Source of the DNA: SIG480 sp045595605
Lineage (GTDB): Bacteria > Bacillota > Clostridia > Oscillospirales > JAAYXM01
DNA length: 8,911 nucleotides
Assembly: GCA_045595605.1 (NCBI GenBank)
Contig: JAZOAS010000158.1
Coordinates: 1-8,911, forward strand
Direction: 5' to 3'
The notes under the pieces are model-generated. The model was not told the origin of the DNA and did not search any database. It saw nothing but the letters and a program-made list of their open reading frames with translations. Below are positions 1 to 5,468 of this stretch, piece after piece (positions within the stretch are counted from its first letter, which is position 1; every line of letters begins with the position of its first letter). Made by a program: the position numbers and the translations under genes.

Positions 1-479
1 GAAACAATGGTGGCGACGGTTTTGTTGTTGCAAGGCTGCTCAAAGCCGACGGGCGTGAGGTCAAGGTTTATCTTACTCACGAGGAATCAGAGCTTGGCGC
101 GACGGCAAAAATTGCCTTTGACAGAATGAAGGAAGAAAACATTGAAGTTTTAAAAATAACAGATGCGGTGGATGAAGACGCAGTTATCATCGACGCGCTT
201 CTGGGAATCTCCGTCTCGGGTGCACCGAGAGGGAATATCAAAACGGCAATAGATAGAATAACGGCAATGAACAACACCGTCATTTCCGTTGATATTCCGA
301 GCGGTCTTTCTGCCGATACGGGAGAAGCTTTGGGAAGTGTTGTAAAAGCAAATTACACATACACACTCGCGCTTGATAAGGTCGGACTTAATGTAAATCA
401 GGGTAAGTCGCTTTGCGGCGTGAAAAAAGTTCTCGATATAGGCATACCCGAAGCAGCGCTTGCGGAGCTCGGGTTTTAA
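1..479 (+). CDS. nnrE: NAD(P)H-hydrate epimerase (YjeF N-terminal family), 5' partial
   Basis: The reading frame enters from outside the window; the first full codon is at position 3 and 158 residues are visible. It opens with NNGGDGFVVARLL, the conserved nucleotide-binding loop of the YjeF N-terminal family. Further family signatures follow: DALLGISVSG with a following RG, then VISVDIPSGLSADTG (the Asp in VDIPSG lies in the K+ site known for the family), then LALDKVGL and DIGIPE. The family interconverts R and S forms of hydrated NAD(P)H so that a dehydratase can restore the cofactor. The protein stops straight after the epimerase fold, so the C-terminal dehydratase domain of bifunctional Nnr proteins is absent; the dehydratase should be encoded elsewhere. 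The stop codon abuts the ribosome site of the next gene, which suggests co-transcription. The family is certain; the start is not visible. Confidence 0.93.
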   Translation, partial: NNGGDGFVVARLLKADGREVKVYLTHEESELGATAKIAFDRMKEENIEVLKITDAVDEDAVIIDALLGISVSGAPRGNIKTAIDRITAMNNTVISVDIPSGLSADTGEALGSVVKANYTYTLALDKVGLNVNQGKSLCGVKKVLDIGIPEAALAELGF

Positions 480-492
480 AGGGGAGATTAAA

Positions 493-1131
493 ATGAAGTT
501 CAATACATATTTATTCGATTTTGACGGAACATTAGTTGATTCAATGCCGACATTTGCATCAACTATGATTCGCATACTCGATGAAAATAATATCGCCTAT
601 GGTGAAGATATAGTAAAAATTATTACGCCTCTTGGATATAAGGGGACAGCGGAGTATTTTATTAGTCTTGGTCTCGATAAGCCGATTGATGAGATTATGA
701 CTCTTATGAATTCGTATTCTTTGTATGAATATGAAAATACAATTATGGCAAAGAGGAATGTTGCAGAGACTTTGAAAAGTCTTCGTGAAAACGGCGCAAG
801 TCTTAATGTTCTTACAGCAAGTCCTCACATTATGTTGGATCCGTGTCTCAAGAGACTTGGACTCTATGATGTTTTTGACAATGTGTGGTCGTGTGACGAT
901 TTCGGAACTTCCAAGGCAGACCCTGAAATCTACAAAATGGCGGCAGAAAAACTCGGAAAGTCCGTTTGTGAGGTTTTGTTTTTAGATGATAATTACAATG
1001 CGAATAAGGTTGCAAAAAGCGCAGGCGTTGCGACTTGCGGAGTTTATGATGCTTCATCTGAGGAGTATGTGGATGAAATCAAAGGTGTAGCAGACTATTA
1101 TATATATGATTTTTCGGAGCTTCTCAAATGA
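493..1131 (+). CDS. HAD-superfamily hydrolase (phosphoglycolate-phosphatase-like)
   Basis: A 212-residue cytosolic phosphatase of the haloacid dehalogenase superfamily. Motif I is DFDGTLVDS with nucleophile D9 and acid/base D11. Motif II is the T108/S110 region in LTASPH, motif III is around K141 in SKADPEIY, and motif IV is D165-D166 in FLDDNYNAN. Residues of about 18-85 form a helical C1 cap, as in PGP/beta-phosphoglucomutase-like enzymes. The substrate cannot be read from sequence; small phosphate esters are usual. I chose the ATG at 493 because AAAGGGGAGA (477-486) lies at the right distance and the protein then begins directly before motif I. A TTG 33 bases upstream would add residues unlike the family and lies within nnrE. 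The TGA overlaps the next ATG (ATGA), which suggests translational coupling. Confidence 0.9.
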   Translation: MKFNTYLFDFDGTLVDSMPTFASTMIRILDENNIAYGEDIVKIITPLGYKGTAEYFISLGLDKPIDEIMTLMNSYSLYEYENTIMAKRNVAETLKSLRENGASLNVLTASPHIMLDPCLKRLGLYDVFDNVWSCDDFGTSKADPEIYKMAAEKLGKSVCEVLFLDDNYNANKVAKSAGVATCGVYDASSEEYVDEIKGVADYYIYDFSELLK

Positions 1132-1616
1132 AGAAAGTAATCATAATCGGATGCCCAGGTAGCGGCAAGACAACTTTTGCGGAAAAACTTAATAAGTGCA
1201 CGGGGATACAGTTGTTTTATCTTGATGCAATATGGCATAAGCCTGACAGGACGCACATTTCGAGAGACGAATATGATGAAATTCTGGAAGAAATATTTAA
1301 ACTGGACAAGTGGATTATAGACGGAAATTACAGTCGTACAATAGAAAAAAGAATCGAAAAATGCGACACAGTGTTTCTGTTTGATTTACCGACTGATGTA
1401 TGCTTACAAGGCGCGACGGAGAGGCTTGGTAAAGCGCGCTACGATGTTCCGTGGATAGATACTGAATTGGATCCGAATTTCAAAAAAGAAATAGAAGACT
1501 TTCCGAATAGTGTACTGCCAGCCATATACGAGCTCTTGGAAAAGTACCATGAGAAGAATATTATAATATTTAAATCACGGGAAGAGGCAGATGAATATCT
1601 TGAGGTGATAAAATGA
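1128..1616 (+). CDS. P-loop nucleotide kinase-like protein (FlaR/adenylate-kinase-like)
   Basis: A 162-residue protein that starts at once with a Walker A loop, GCPGSGKTT (residues 8-16). It continues with YLDAIWHKP (about 31-39), WIIDGNYSRTIEKRI in the middle and FLFDLP (a beta-strand plus Asp, probably the Walker B equivalent). The pattern of an early P-loop, then LDxxWHKP, then a W-I-x-DGNY block matches small proteins often annotated as topology modulation protein FlaR or adenylate-kinase-like; these names rest on weak biology. A role as a small-molecule or nucleotide kinase is a reasonable inference, but the substrate is unknown. Both ends overlap neighbours by ATGA (1128-1131 and 1613-1616), so it is very probably translated together with the phosphatase before it and the glycosylase after it. 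Confidence 0.82.
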   Translation: MKKVIIIGCPGSGKTTFAEKLNKCTGIQLFYLDAIWHKPDRTHISRDEYDEILEEIFKLDKWIIDGNYSRTIEKRIEKCDTVFLFDLPTDVCLQGATERLGKARYDVPWIDTELDPNFKKEIEDFPNSVLPAIYELLEKYHEKNIIIFKSREEADEYLEVIK

Positions 1617-2092
1617 TAGAACACCCATTTCCACCTTTATATAATAAAGATTCGAAGATTTTAATTCTGGGGAGTTTCCCGTCAGTAAAATCTCGTGAGC
1701 AAAAGTTTTTCTACGGGCATCCGCAGAATCGGTTCTGGAAAGTGGTTGCCGCCGTGTTCGGGTGTGATGTACCTGAGACTATTGAGGAGAAAAAACGATT
1801 TCTGCTTGAAAACGGCATTGCGCTTTGGGATGTTATCGCGTCCTGCGAGATAGTGGGAAGCTCTGACAGCTCAATTCGGGATGTAAAAGTAAATGACCTT
1901 TCTGAAATTTTCGTCAAAGCGGATATCAGGCAGATTTTCGTTAACGGAAAGACTGCAGAAAAATACTTTAAAAAGTACACAAAGGCTCAAGTGGGACGAG
2001 AGGCGATAACCTTACCGTCCACATCTCCTGCAAATGCTGCATGGTCTGTGGCGCGTCTCATTGAAGCGTGGAAAGTAATTAAGAGCATATAA
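1613..2092 (+). CDS. DNA-deoxyinosine glycosylase (uracil-DNA glycosylase superfamily, HDG type)
   Basis: A 159-residue DNA repair enzyme. The N-terminal part carries LILGSFPSVKSREQKFFYGHPQNRFW split as ILGSFPS (about 18-24) and FYGHPQNRFW (33-42). The GSxPS and HPxNxFW signatures mark the hypoxanthine-DNA glycosylase branch of the uracil-DNA glycosylase superfamily. N39 sits where that branch has its key Asn. The second motif near the C-terminus is LPSTSPANA, the DNA-intercalating loop region. Members remove hypoxanthine produced by adenine deamination, giving an abasic site. Length is normal for the family. The start overlaps the previous stop (ATGA). The subfamily assignment comes from motifs recalled rather than a search, so activity on uracil or other bases is possible. 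Confidence 0.88.
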   Translation: MIEHPFPPLYNKDSKILILGSFPSVKSREQKFFYGHPQNRFWKVVAAVFGCDVPETIEEKKRFLLENGIALWDVIASCEIVGSSDSSIRDVKVNDLSEIFVKADIRQIFVNGKTAEKYFKKYTKAQVGREAITLPSTSPANAAWSVARLIEAWKVIKSI

Positions 2093-2103
2093 AGGATGGT
2101 TTT

Positions 2104-2346
2104 ATGAAAAAGTGGTATTATTGGTTTATTCTCTCAGCGGTCTTTGCCGCAGGCGGAATCATAAACTACATCGATAAAAAACAAATAATCGGTCAGATTA
2201 TACAAGTAATTTTAACTGTTCTTCTTGCCTTTCTCCAGCTTATTTGTGATAAGAATGGTGAAAAAGGAAAGCGGATATTCCGCTATATCGGAATAGGGCT
2301 TATCGCTTTACTTATAATCTGGATAATAATTATGTTGATAAAATAA
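2104..2346 (+). CDS. Small membrane protein of unknown function
   Basis: An 80-residue, strongly hydrophobic protein with about three membrane segments (roughly residues 4-22, 29-48 and 60-79) joined by short charged loops (DKKQ; CDKNGEKGKRIFR). I recognise no family. It is preceded by AAAGGATGG (2091-2099), a fair ribosome site, eleven bases after the glycosylase gene, with a hairpin terminator directly after its stop. It is therefore the last gene of the nnrE operon, but nothing in the sequence ties its function to repair. Confidence 0.75.
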   Translation: MKKWYYWFILSAVFAAGGIINYIDKKQIIGQIIQVILTVLLAFLQLICDKNGEKGKRIFRYIGIGLIALLIIWIIIMLIK

Positions 2347-2380
2347 AAAGAAGTGGCGCAAGCCACTTCTTTTATTTCTT
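2346..2380. terminator. Bidirectional intrinsic terminator between convergent genes
   Basis: A perfect 12-base-pair stem (arms 2346-2357 and 2362-2373) is closed by a GCAA tetraloop. It is followed on the + strand by a T-rich run to about 2385 and on the - strand by TATTTTAT. It ends the nnrE operon and the convergent membrane-protein operon. The stop codon of the - strand gene (2372-2374) lies inside the stem. The arm sequence recurs at 3320-3349. Confidence 0.88.
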
Positions 2381-2971
2381 TTTTCTTCTGATTAAAACAA
2401 CCGCGAAGGTGAGCGCGATAATCGCAAGAAGCACACCGTATCTAAATATCTTTCCTGCAAGAGGACCTTCAAGAGGCGGTAATTTGTAATCATCATCTGC
2501 AAAAAGAGACATAATTTTTGCTCTGTCAATGAATTTCATTGTGTATGCGCCGATTGGGAGACGGCTGAAATGATACCCGTATTTATCAACCTTACAGTCG
2601 TCCGTTATGAACGCATAGCCGTCGAGACCGTTAACCGTAATATACATTCCGTTTGGGAATACAAACTGATCCCCGCGTTTTTCTTCAAGAGGAACATCCT
2701 TGATGTCGGTGAGAACTATGCTGTCAATTGCCTTGTAAAACTCGTCAGGGGCAATCTCATAAACTTCGCCTTCATAAAAGACGGTTACCTCATTTGCATC
2801 CTCTTTCTTAACTCCGAGAAGATCCTCAAACGGGATGTCCTCACCCTCGCCAAAGAAAATCTCCGCATCGTCGGAATTAAGCAAATCCTCGGGGATGCTT
2901 CCTGCAAGGGCTGATATTGAGAGAGAAAAAACTAAAATCAGGATTAAAAGCAAGCGGATAAAACGCTTCAT
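2372..2971 (-). CDS. Secreted, C-terminally membrane-anchored protein of unknown function
   Basis: A 199-residue protein. Residues 1-23 are a clear signal peptide (KRFIR, then a leucine/isoleucine core, then SALA|GS as a likely cleavage site). An acidic outer region follows (about 25-60, rich in Asp and Glu), then a beta-rich domain with FYEGEVYEIAPDEF, FPNGMYITVNG and YAFITDD. A transmembrane helix (about 174-193) and an RRKKK tail come last, giving an outside domain and a short cytoplasmic tail. I do not recognise the domain. GGAGGTG (2978-2984) is the ribosome site and overlaps the end of the gene before it, so the two are co-transcribed. The protein could be a sensor, an envelope factor or part of a membrane complex; the sequence does not decide. 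Confidence 0.82.
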   Translation of the reverse strand: MKRFIRLLLILILVFSLSISALAGSIPEDLLNSDDAEIFFGEGEDIPFEDLLGVKKEDANEVTVFYEGEVYEIAPDEFYKAIDSIVLTDIKDVPLEEKRGDQFVFPNGMYITVNGLDGYAFITDDCKVDKYGYHFSRLPIGAYTMKFIDRAKIMSLFADDDYKLPPLEGPLAGKIFRYGVLLAIIALTFAVVLIRRKKK

Positions 2972-2975
2972 AAAT

Positions 2976-3260
2976 TCACCTCCGATTAAATTTCGATTTT
3001 AAAAGAATAACAATTTCCGAAATCAATGAACCGGCAGAAAAAGAGAAAAGCATCGCTACGCGGAGAATCGGCTCTTCACTGCCGTGTGTATTTATATTTG
3101 AAACAATTATGTACAGCAAAGAAGAAAGAAAAAGGAGTATCGGGGTCATAAGCCGTGCAATTTTCACTTTGCAAAGGGCAAAGCGGAGAATGAGGCCAAG
3201 TAAAAGCGGAAGAACAAAGATTATTATTACATTACCATAATCTATAAAAAACTGTCGCAT
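2976..3260 (-). CDS. Small three-helix membrane protein of unknown function
   Basis: A 94-residue hydrophobic protein with three predicted membrane segments (about 8-28, 37-55 and 66-87) and a basic C-terminus (KSKFNRR). No family is recognised. The ribosome site GGGAGGTG (about 3269-3276) is strong and a sigma-A-like promoter lies just upstream (3286-3314), so this is the first gene of a two-gene unit. Only four bases separate its stop from the start of the next gene. The constant pairing of a small multi-span protein with an anchored secreted protein would be the best clue to function, if it is conserved elsewhere. Confidence 0.78.
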   Translation of the reverse strand: MRQFFIDYGNVIIIFVLPLLLGLILRFALCKVKIARLMTPILLFLSSLLYIIVSNINTHGSEEPILRVAMLFSFSAGSLISEIVILLKSKFNRR

Positions 3261-3285
3261 AAAAGATGCACCTCCCTACACCTTC

Positions 3286-3314
3286 ATTATATCCGATAGT
3301 TTTTTACAAATCAA
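3286..3314 (-). promoter_or_regulatory. Sigma-A-like promoter of the two-gene membrane operon
   Basis: On the - strand, TTGATT (3309-3314) and a perfect TATAAT (3286-3291) are separated by 17 bases. Transcription would start near 3279, leaving only a short leader before the GGGAGG ribosome site (3271-3276). It begins immediately after the terminator of the operon upstream, which supports independent transcription. Confidence 0.72.
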
Positions 3315-3349
3315 TATAAAAAAAGAAGTGGCCAATGCCACTTCTTTTT
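3315..3349 (-). terminator. Intrinsic terminator of the mrp-superoxide reductase operon
   Basis: A 13-base-pair perfect stem (arms 3320-3332 and 3337-3349) with loop CAAT, followed on the - strand by T-rich sequence. It lies ten bases past the superoxide reductase stop. Twelve bases of each arm are identical to the terminator at 2346-2373; only the loop differs. Confidence 0.87.
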
Positions 3350-3358
3350 CATTTTACT

Positions 3359-3742
3359 TTAAGCTTTCCAGAGACCGTGGAGGTTACAGAACTCGTAAAC
3401 TGCAACAACTTCCTCGGGCTTTTCGGGGTTACACTTGCAGAGATTGAAGCAAGCCTTCGGCTCGTCTGCGGGTGTGAGCTTTCTTACATGGAAGCCGAGG
3501 TTTGTCTCGAGGACGATCCACTCGATGTAATGCTCATCTGTCATCGGGTGAGAAACCTCTCCGACTGCAACATGAACAGTGTTGTCCTTTACTTCAACAA
3601 CCGGAACATGCTTCTCAACAGCAGCATCTGTTGTTCCGGGGATGAGCTCGCTCATCTTCTCACCACAGCACATGAGCGGAACTTTTGTCTCGTGCATCTC
3701 GGTAACGATTTTTTTGCAATGTGCGCAAACAAAGAACTTCAT
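3359..3742 (-). CDS. dfx: Desulfoferrodoxin (two-iron superoxide reductase)
   Basis: A 127-residue cytosolic enzyme that reduces superoxide to hydrogen peroxide without releasing oxygen, using rubredoxin-type electron donors. The N-terminal desulforedoxin domain has all four Cys ligands for centre I (C6, C9, C25, C26). The catalytic centre II ligands are present: H45 in EKHVPVV, H65 and H71 (SHPMTDEH), and C119 with H122 in CNLHGLW. E43 and K44, next to the first His, match the residues known to gate the sixth iron position. So it is the complete class I form, not a truncated neelaredoxin. Three extra Cys (C98, C102, C104) are not known ligands. The ribosome site GGAGAG lies just before the ATG. 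The gene follows mrp by 13 bases, which implies one transcript and a link between iron-sulfur supply and oxidative defence. Confidence 0.95.
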   Translation of the reverse strand: MKFFVCAHCKKIVTEMHETKVPLMCCGEKMSELIPGTTDAAVEKHVPVVEVKDNTVHVAVGEVSHPMTDEHYIEWIVLETNLGFHVRKLTPADEPKACFNLCKCNPEKPEEVVAVYEFCNLHGLWKA

Positions 3743-3755
3743 AATAATCTCTCCT

Positions 3756-4568
3756 TTATATTTTTTCTATTTTGTCCATAATCTCGTTGAGCCATTCCGG
3801 GTCAACGCTTTCGATTTCGCCATTGTCACACTTCTTTGCAAGCTCGGGAAGAATCGGGATACGCGCAACTGTGTCAATTCCGAGATTCTCTACACCACTC
3901 TCGCCGAAGATATAATGACGCTCGCCACACTTGTCACATTCAAAGTACGACATATTCTCAACGATTCCGATAATCGGAATGTTGAGCATACCTGCCATTT
4001 TGACAGCCTTTCCGACAATCATCGAAACGAGCTCCTGCGGGCTTGTTACGATTACGATGCCGTCAACGGGGAGTGACTGGAAGACGGTAAGCGGAACATC
4101 GCCCGTTCCGGGAGGCATATCGACGAACATATAGTCAACCTCACCCCAGCAGACATCCGTCCAGAACTGCTTTACAGCGTTTGCGATAACGGGACCGCGC
4201 CATACAACGGGGTCTGTAACATTCTCAAGGAGAAGATTTATCGACATAAGCTTTGTACCGTTTGCGGTTTCTGCAGGGTACATACCGTTATCATCGCTTG
4301 TGATTCTGCCGTTTATGCCAAATACCTTGGGGATAGACGGACCTGTAATATCAGCATCAAGAACAGCGGAAACACCGCGTTTTCCCGCAGCAACCGCGAG
4401 AAGGGAAGTAACGAGGCTCTTTCCGACGCCACCCTTACCGCTGACGACTCCGATTACCTTTTTTACATTTGAAAAGGGGTTTGATGGCGCGAGAAATGAA
4501 CTGGGCTCAGTTCTGTCGCCACACTTTTTAGAACACGATGAACAATCGTGAGAACAAGCTTCGCTCAT
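3756..4568 (-). CDS. Mrp/NBP35-family iron-sulfur cluster carrier ATPase
   Basis: A 270-residue P-loop ATPase of the Mrp/ApbC/NBP35 group, which binds an Fe-S cluster and passes it to apo-proteins. The deviant Walker A is GKGGVGKS (44-51). LDADITGPSIPK (about 70-81) is the switch region, DMPPGTGD (150-157) the Walker B area and ECDKC (C211, C214) the conserved CxxC that holds a bridging cluster in a dimer. The N-terminus also carries C5, C9, C12 and C16, resembling the extra N-terminal cluster of NBP35-type proteins, and a short Pro/Ser linker. It lacks the N-terminal MIP18-like domain seen in some Mrp proteins. The ATG has AAAGGATG (4579-4586) upstream. It is the first gene of the operon with dfx. 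Confidence 0.93.
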   Translation of the reverse strand: MSEACSHDCSSCSKKCGDRTEPSSFLAPSNPFSNVKKVIGVVSGKGGVGKSLVTSLLAVAAGKRGVSAVLDADITGPSIPKVFGINGRITSDDNGMYPAETANGTKLMSINLLLENVTDPVVWRGPVIANAVKQFWTDVCWGEVDYMFVDMPPGTGDVPLTVFQSLPVDGIVIVTSPQELVSMIVGKAVKMAGMLNIPIIGIVENMSYFECDKCGERHYIFGESGVENLGIDTVARIPILPELAKKCDNGEIESVDPEWLNEIMDKIEKI

Positions 4569-4591
4569 AGTAAAACTGCATCCTTTCTATT

Positions 4592-4621
4592 GAATCTATC
4601 TTATTTTACAACAAAATTATA
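4592..4621 (+). promoter_or_regulatory. Candidate sigma-G-type promoter for the sleB-like gene
   Basis: GAATC (4592-4596) and AATTATA (4615-4621), separated by 18 bases, fit the forespore sigma-G pattern (G-H-A-T-R, then C-A-T-W-H-T-A) with one mismatch in each box. No good sigma-A promoter is seen on this strand before the gene. SleB genes are known sigma-G targets, so the match is expected, but the sequence is AT-rich and such hits can arise by chance. Confidence 0.35.
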
Positions 4622-4631
4622 TACCCGTCAA
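4603..4631 (-). promoter_or_regulatory. Sigma-A-like promoter of the mrp-dfx operon
   Basis: On the - strand, TTGACG (4626-4631) and TAAAAT (4603-4608) are 17 bases apart. A perfect TATAAT (4616-4621) also occurs in the spacer, but its -35 is poor (TACAAA at 17 bases), so it is an alternative. Either start would leave a short leader before the ribosome site at 4579-4586. The site overlaps the candidate sleB promoter on the other strand. Confidence 0.6.
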
Positions 4632-4674
4632 GAAGTGCTTTGTATTAAAAGTCTGAAATGAGGGGAGAATAGAG

Positions 4675-4695
4675 ATGAAAAAATACGGTAGGTGA
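4675..4695 (+). CDS. Possible six-codon leader ORF before the sleB-like gene
   Basis: GGGGAG (4662-4667) is a stronger ribosome site than the one of the main gene and stands seven bases before ATG 4675. The ORF encodes MKKYGR and stops at 4693-4695, five bases before the main ATG at 4701, inside that gene's ribosome site. Translation here could open or block the downstream start. It is too short to be recognised by composition. Confidence 0.35.
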   Translation: MKKYGR

Positions 4696-4700
4696 AAAAT

Positions 4701-5342
4701 ATGAGAAAACGAGGAATAATTGCTGTTGTAATAGTATCTGCACTCATCGTCGCAGTATGCGCGGCGGGTATTTACCGACGAGGCTCGCGCGGCGAAACGG
4801 TTTCGGAGATTCAAAGCGTTTTAAAAAACGAGGGTTTGTATTTTGGCGCGATAGACGGAATCTTCGGTGCCCAGACCGAGAGCGCGGTTATACAGTACCA
4901 AAAGAATTACGGACTGAAGGTTGACGGAATCGTAGGGAGTAAAACGCTTGAAACAATGGGACTTACGGAGACGGCGGCACAGGACTCATATGATAACGAC
5001 CTCTACCTGTTGTCGCGCATAATTTCTGCCGAAGCGCGCGGTGAGCCGTATATTGGACAGCTTGCGGTAGGAGCTGTCATAATGAACCGTGTTTCTCATC
5101 CGTCTTTTCCGAATACGATAGCGGGTGTAATATATCAGAACGGCGCGTTTTCAGCACTTTCTGACGGTCAGTTTTACGAGCCGATTTCCGAGGAATCGCG
5201 CCGCGCTGCGCGCGAGGTGCTCTCAGGTGCAAACCCGATAGGTAATGCGATTTATTATTATAACCCGAGAACCGCAACGAATGCGTGGATACGCTCACGC
5301 CCCGTTATCCGAACAATCGGTGCGCATGTCTTCTGCACATAA
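4701..5342 (+). CDS. sleB: SleB-like spore cortex-lytic enzyme
   Basis: A 213-residue exported peptidoglycan hydrolase. Residues 6-25 form a signal or anchor segment after MRKR. A peptidoglycan-binding repeat follows (about 32-87; VLKNEGLYFGAIDGIFG and YGLKVDGIVG are its two halves). A hydrolase_2/SleB domain fills 103-213, with E111 in SAEARGEP the likely catalytic Glu and the GAVIMNRV, YYYNP and HVFC signatures. Such enzymes act as lytic transglycosylases on muramic-delta-lactam cortex during germination. The ATG at 4701 is preferred because AGGTG lies six bases upstream; a GTG at 4692 has no ribosome site. No YpeB-like partner follows within the window, so this may be a lone SleB-type paralogue acting elsewhere than germination. 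The next gene starts 122 bases later with its own promoter. Confidence 0.9.
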   Translation: MRKRGIIAVVIVSALIVAVCAAGIYRRGSRGETVSEIQSVLKNEGLYFGAIDGIFGAQTESAVIQYQKNYGLKVDGIVGSKTLETMGLTETAAQDSYDNDLYLLSRIISAEARGEPYIGQLAVGAVIMNRVSHPSFPNTIAGVIYQNGAFSALSDGQFYEPISEESRRAAREVLSGANPIGNAIYYYNPRTATNAWIRSRPVIRTIGAHVFCT

Positions 5343-5369
5343 AACAGAATAAAAAACTTTATTTTGGTC

Positions 5370-5398
5370 TTGCAATACGGAAAAGAACAGTGTATAAT
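5370..5398 (+). promoter_or_regulatory. Sigma-A-like promoter of the first tandem paralogue
   Basis: TTGCAA (5370-5375) and a perfect TATAAT (5393-5398) are 17 bases apart. Transcription would start near 5405 and give a leader of about 60 bases that holds a small candidate ORF. No convincing terminator separates sleB from it, so some read-through is possible. Confidence 0.78.
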
Positions 5399-5429
5399 GT
5401 CCGTGAGATAAGTTCGGAGAGTGAATAAA

Positions 5430-5468
5430 GTGAAAGAATCACGCCGACGAAAGGAAGAGAGAAAATGA
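5430..5468 (+). CDS. Possible 12-codon basic leader ORF overlapping the next start
   Basis: A GTG at 5430 stands nine bases after GGAGAG (5415-5420). It would encode MKESRRRKEERK and end with a TGA that overlaps the ATG of the next gene (ATGA, 5465-5468). The main gene has its own good ribosome site (AAAGGAAGAG, 5450-5459), so coupling is not needed. The high Arg/Lys content may simply reflect purine-rich ribosome-site sequence. Confidence 0.22.
   Translation: MKESRRRKEERK

Noticed and set aside
460..492. TTG start that would extend the HAD phosphatase by 11 residues
   Set aside because: It lies inside nnrE without a ribosome site, while ATG 493 has a strong one and places DFDGT at the usual position.
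3335..3781. A 148-codon + strand ORF opposite the superoxide reductase
   Set aside because: It has no ribosome site or known motif, and the - strand frame encodes desulfoferrodoxin with every metal ligand in place.
4692..4700. GTG start adding three residues to the sleB-like protein
   Set aside because: No ribosome site stands at the proper distance; AGGTG suits ATG 4701 instead.
5349..5368. AT-rich inverted repeat after sleB considered as a terminator
   Set aside because: The stem is short and lacks G-C pairs, so it would not be stable.
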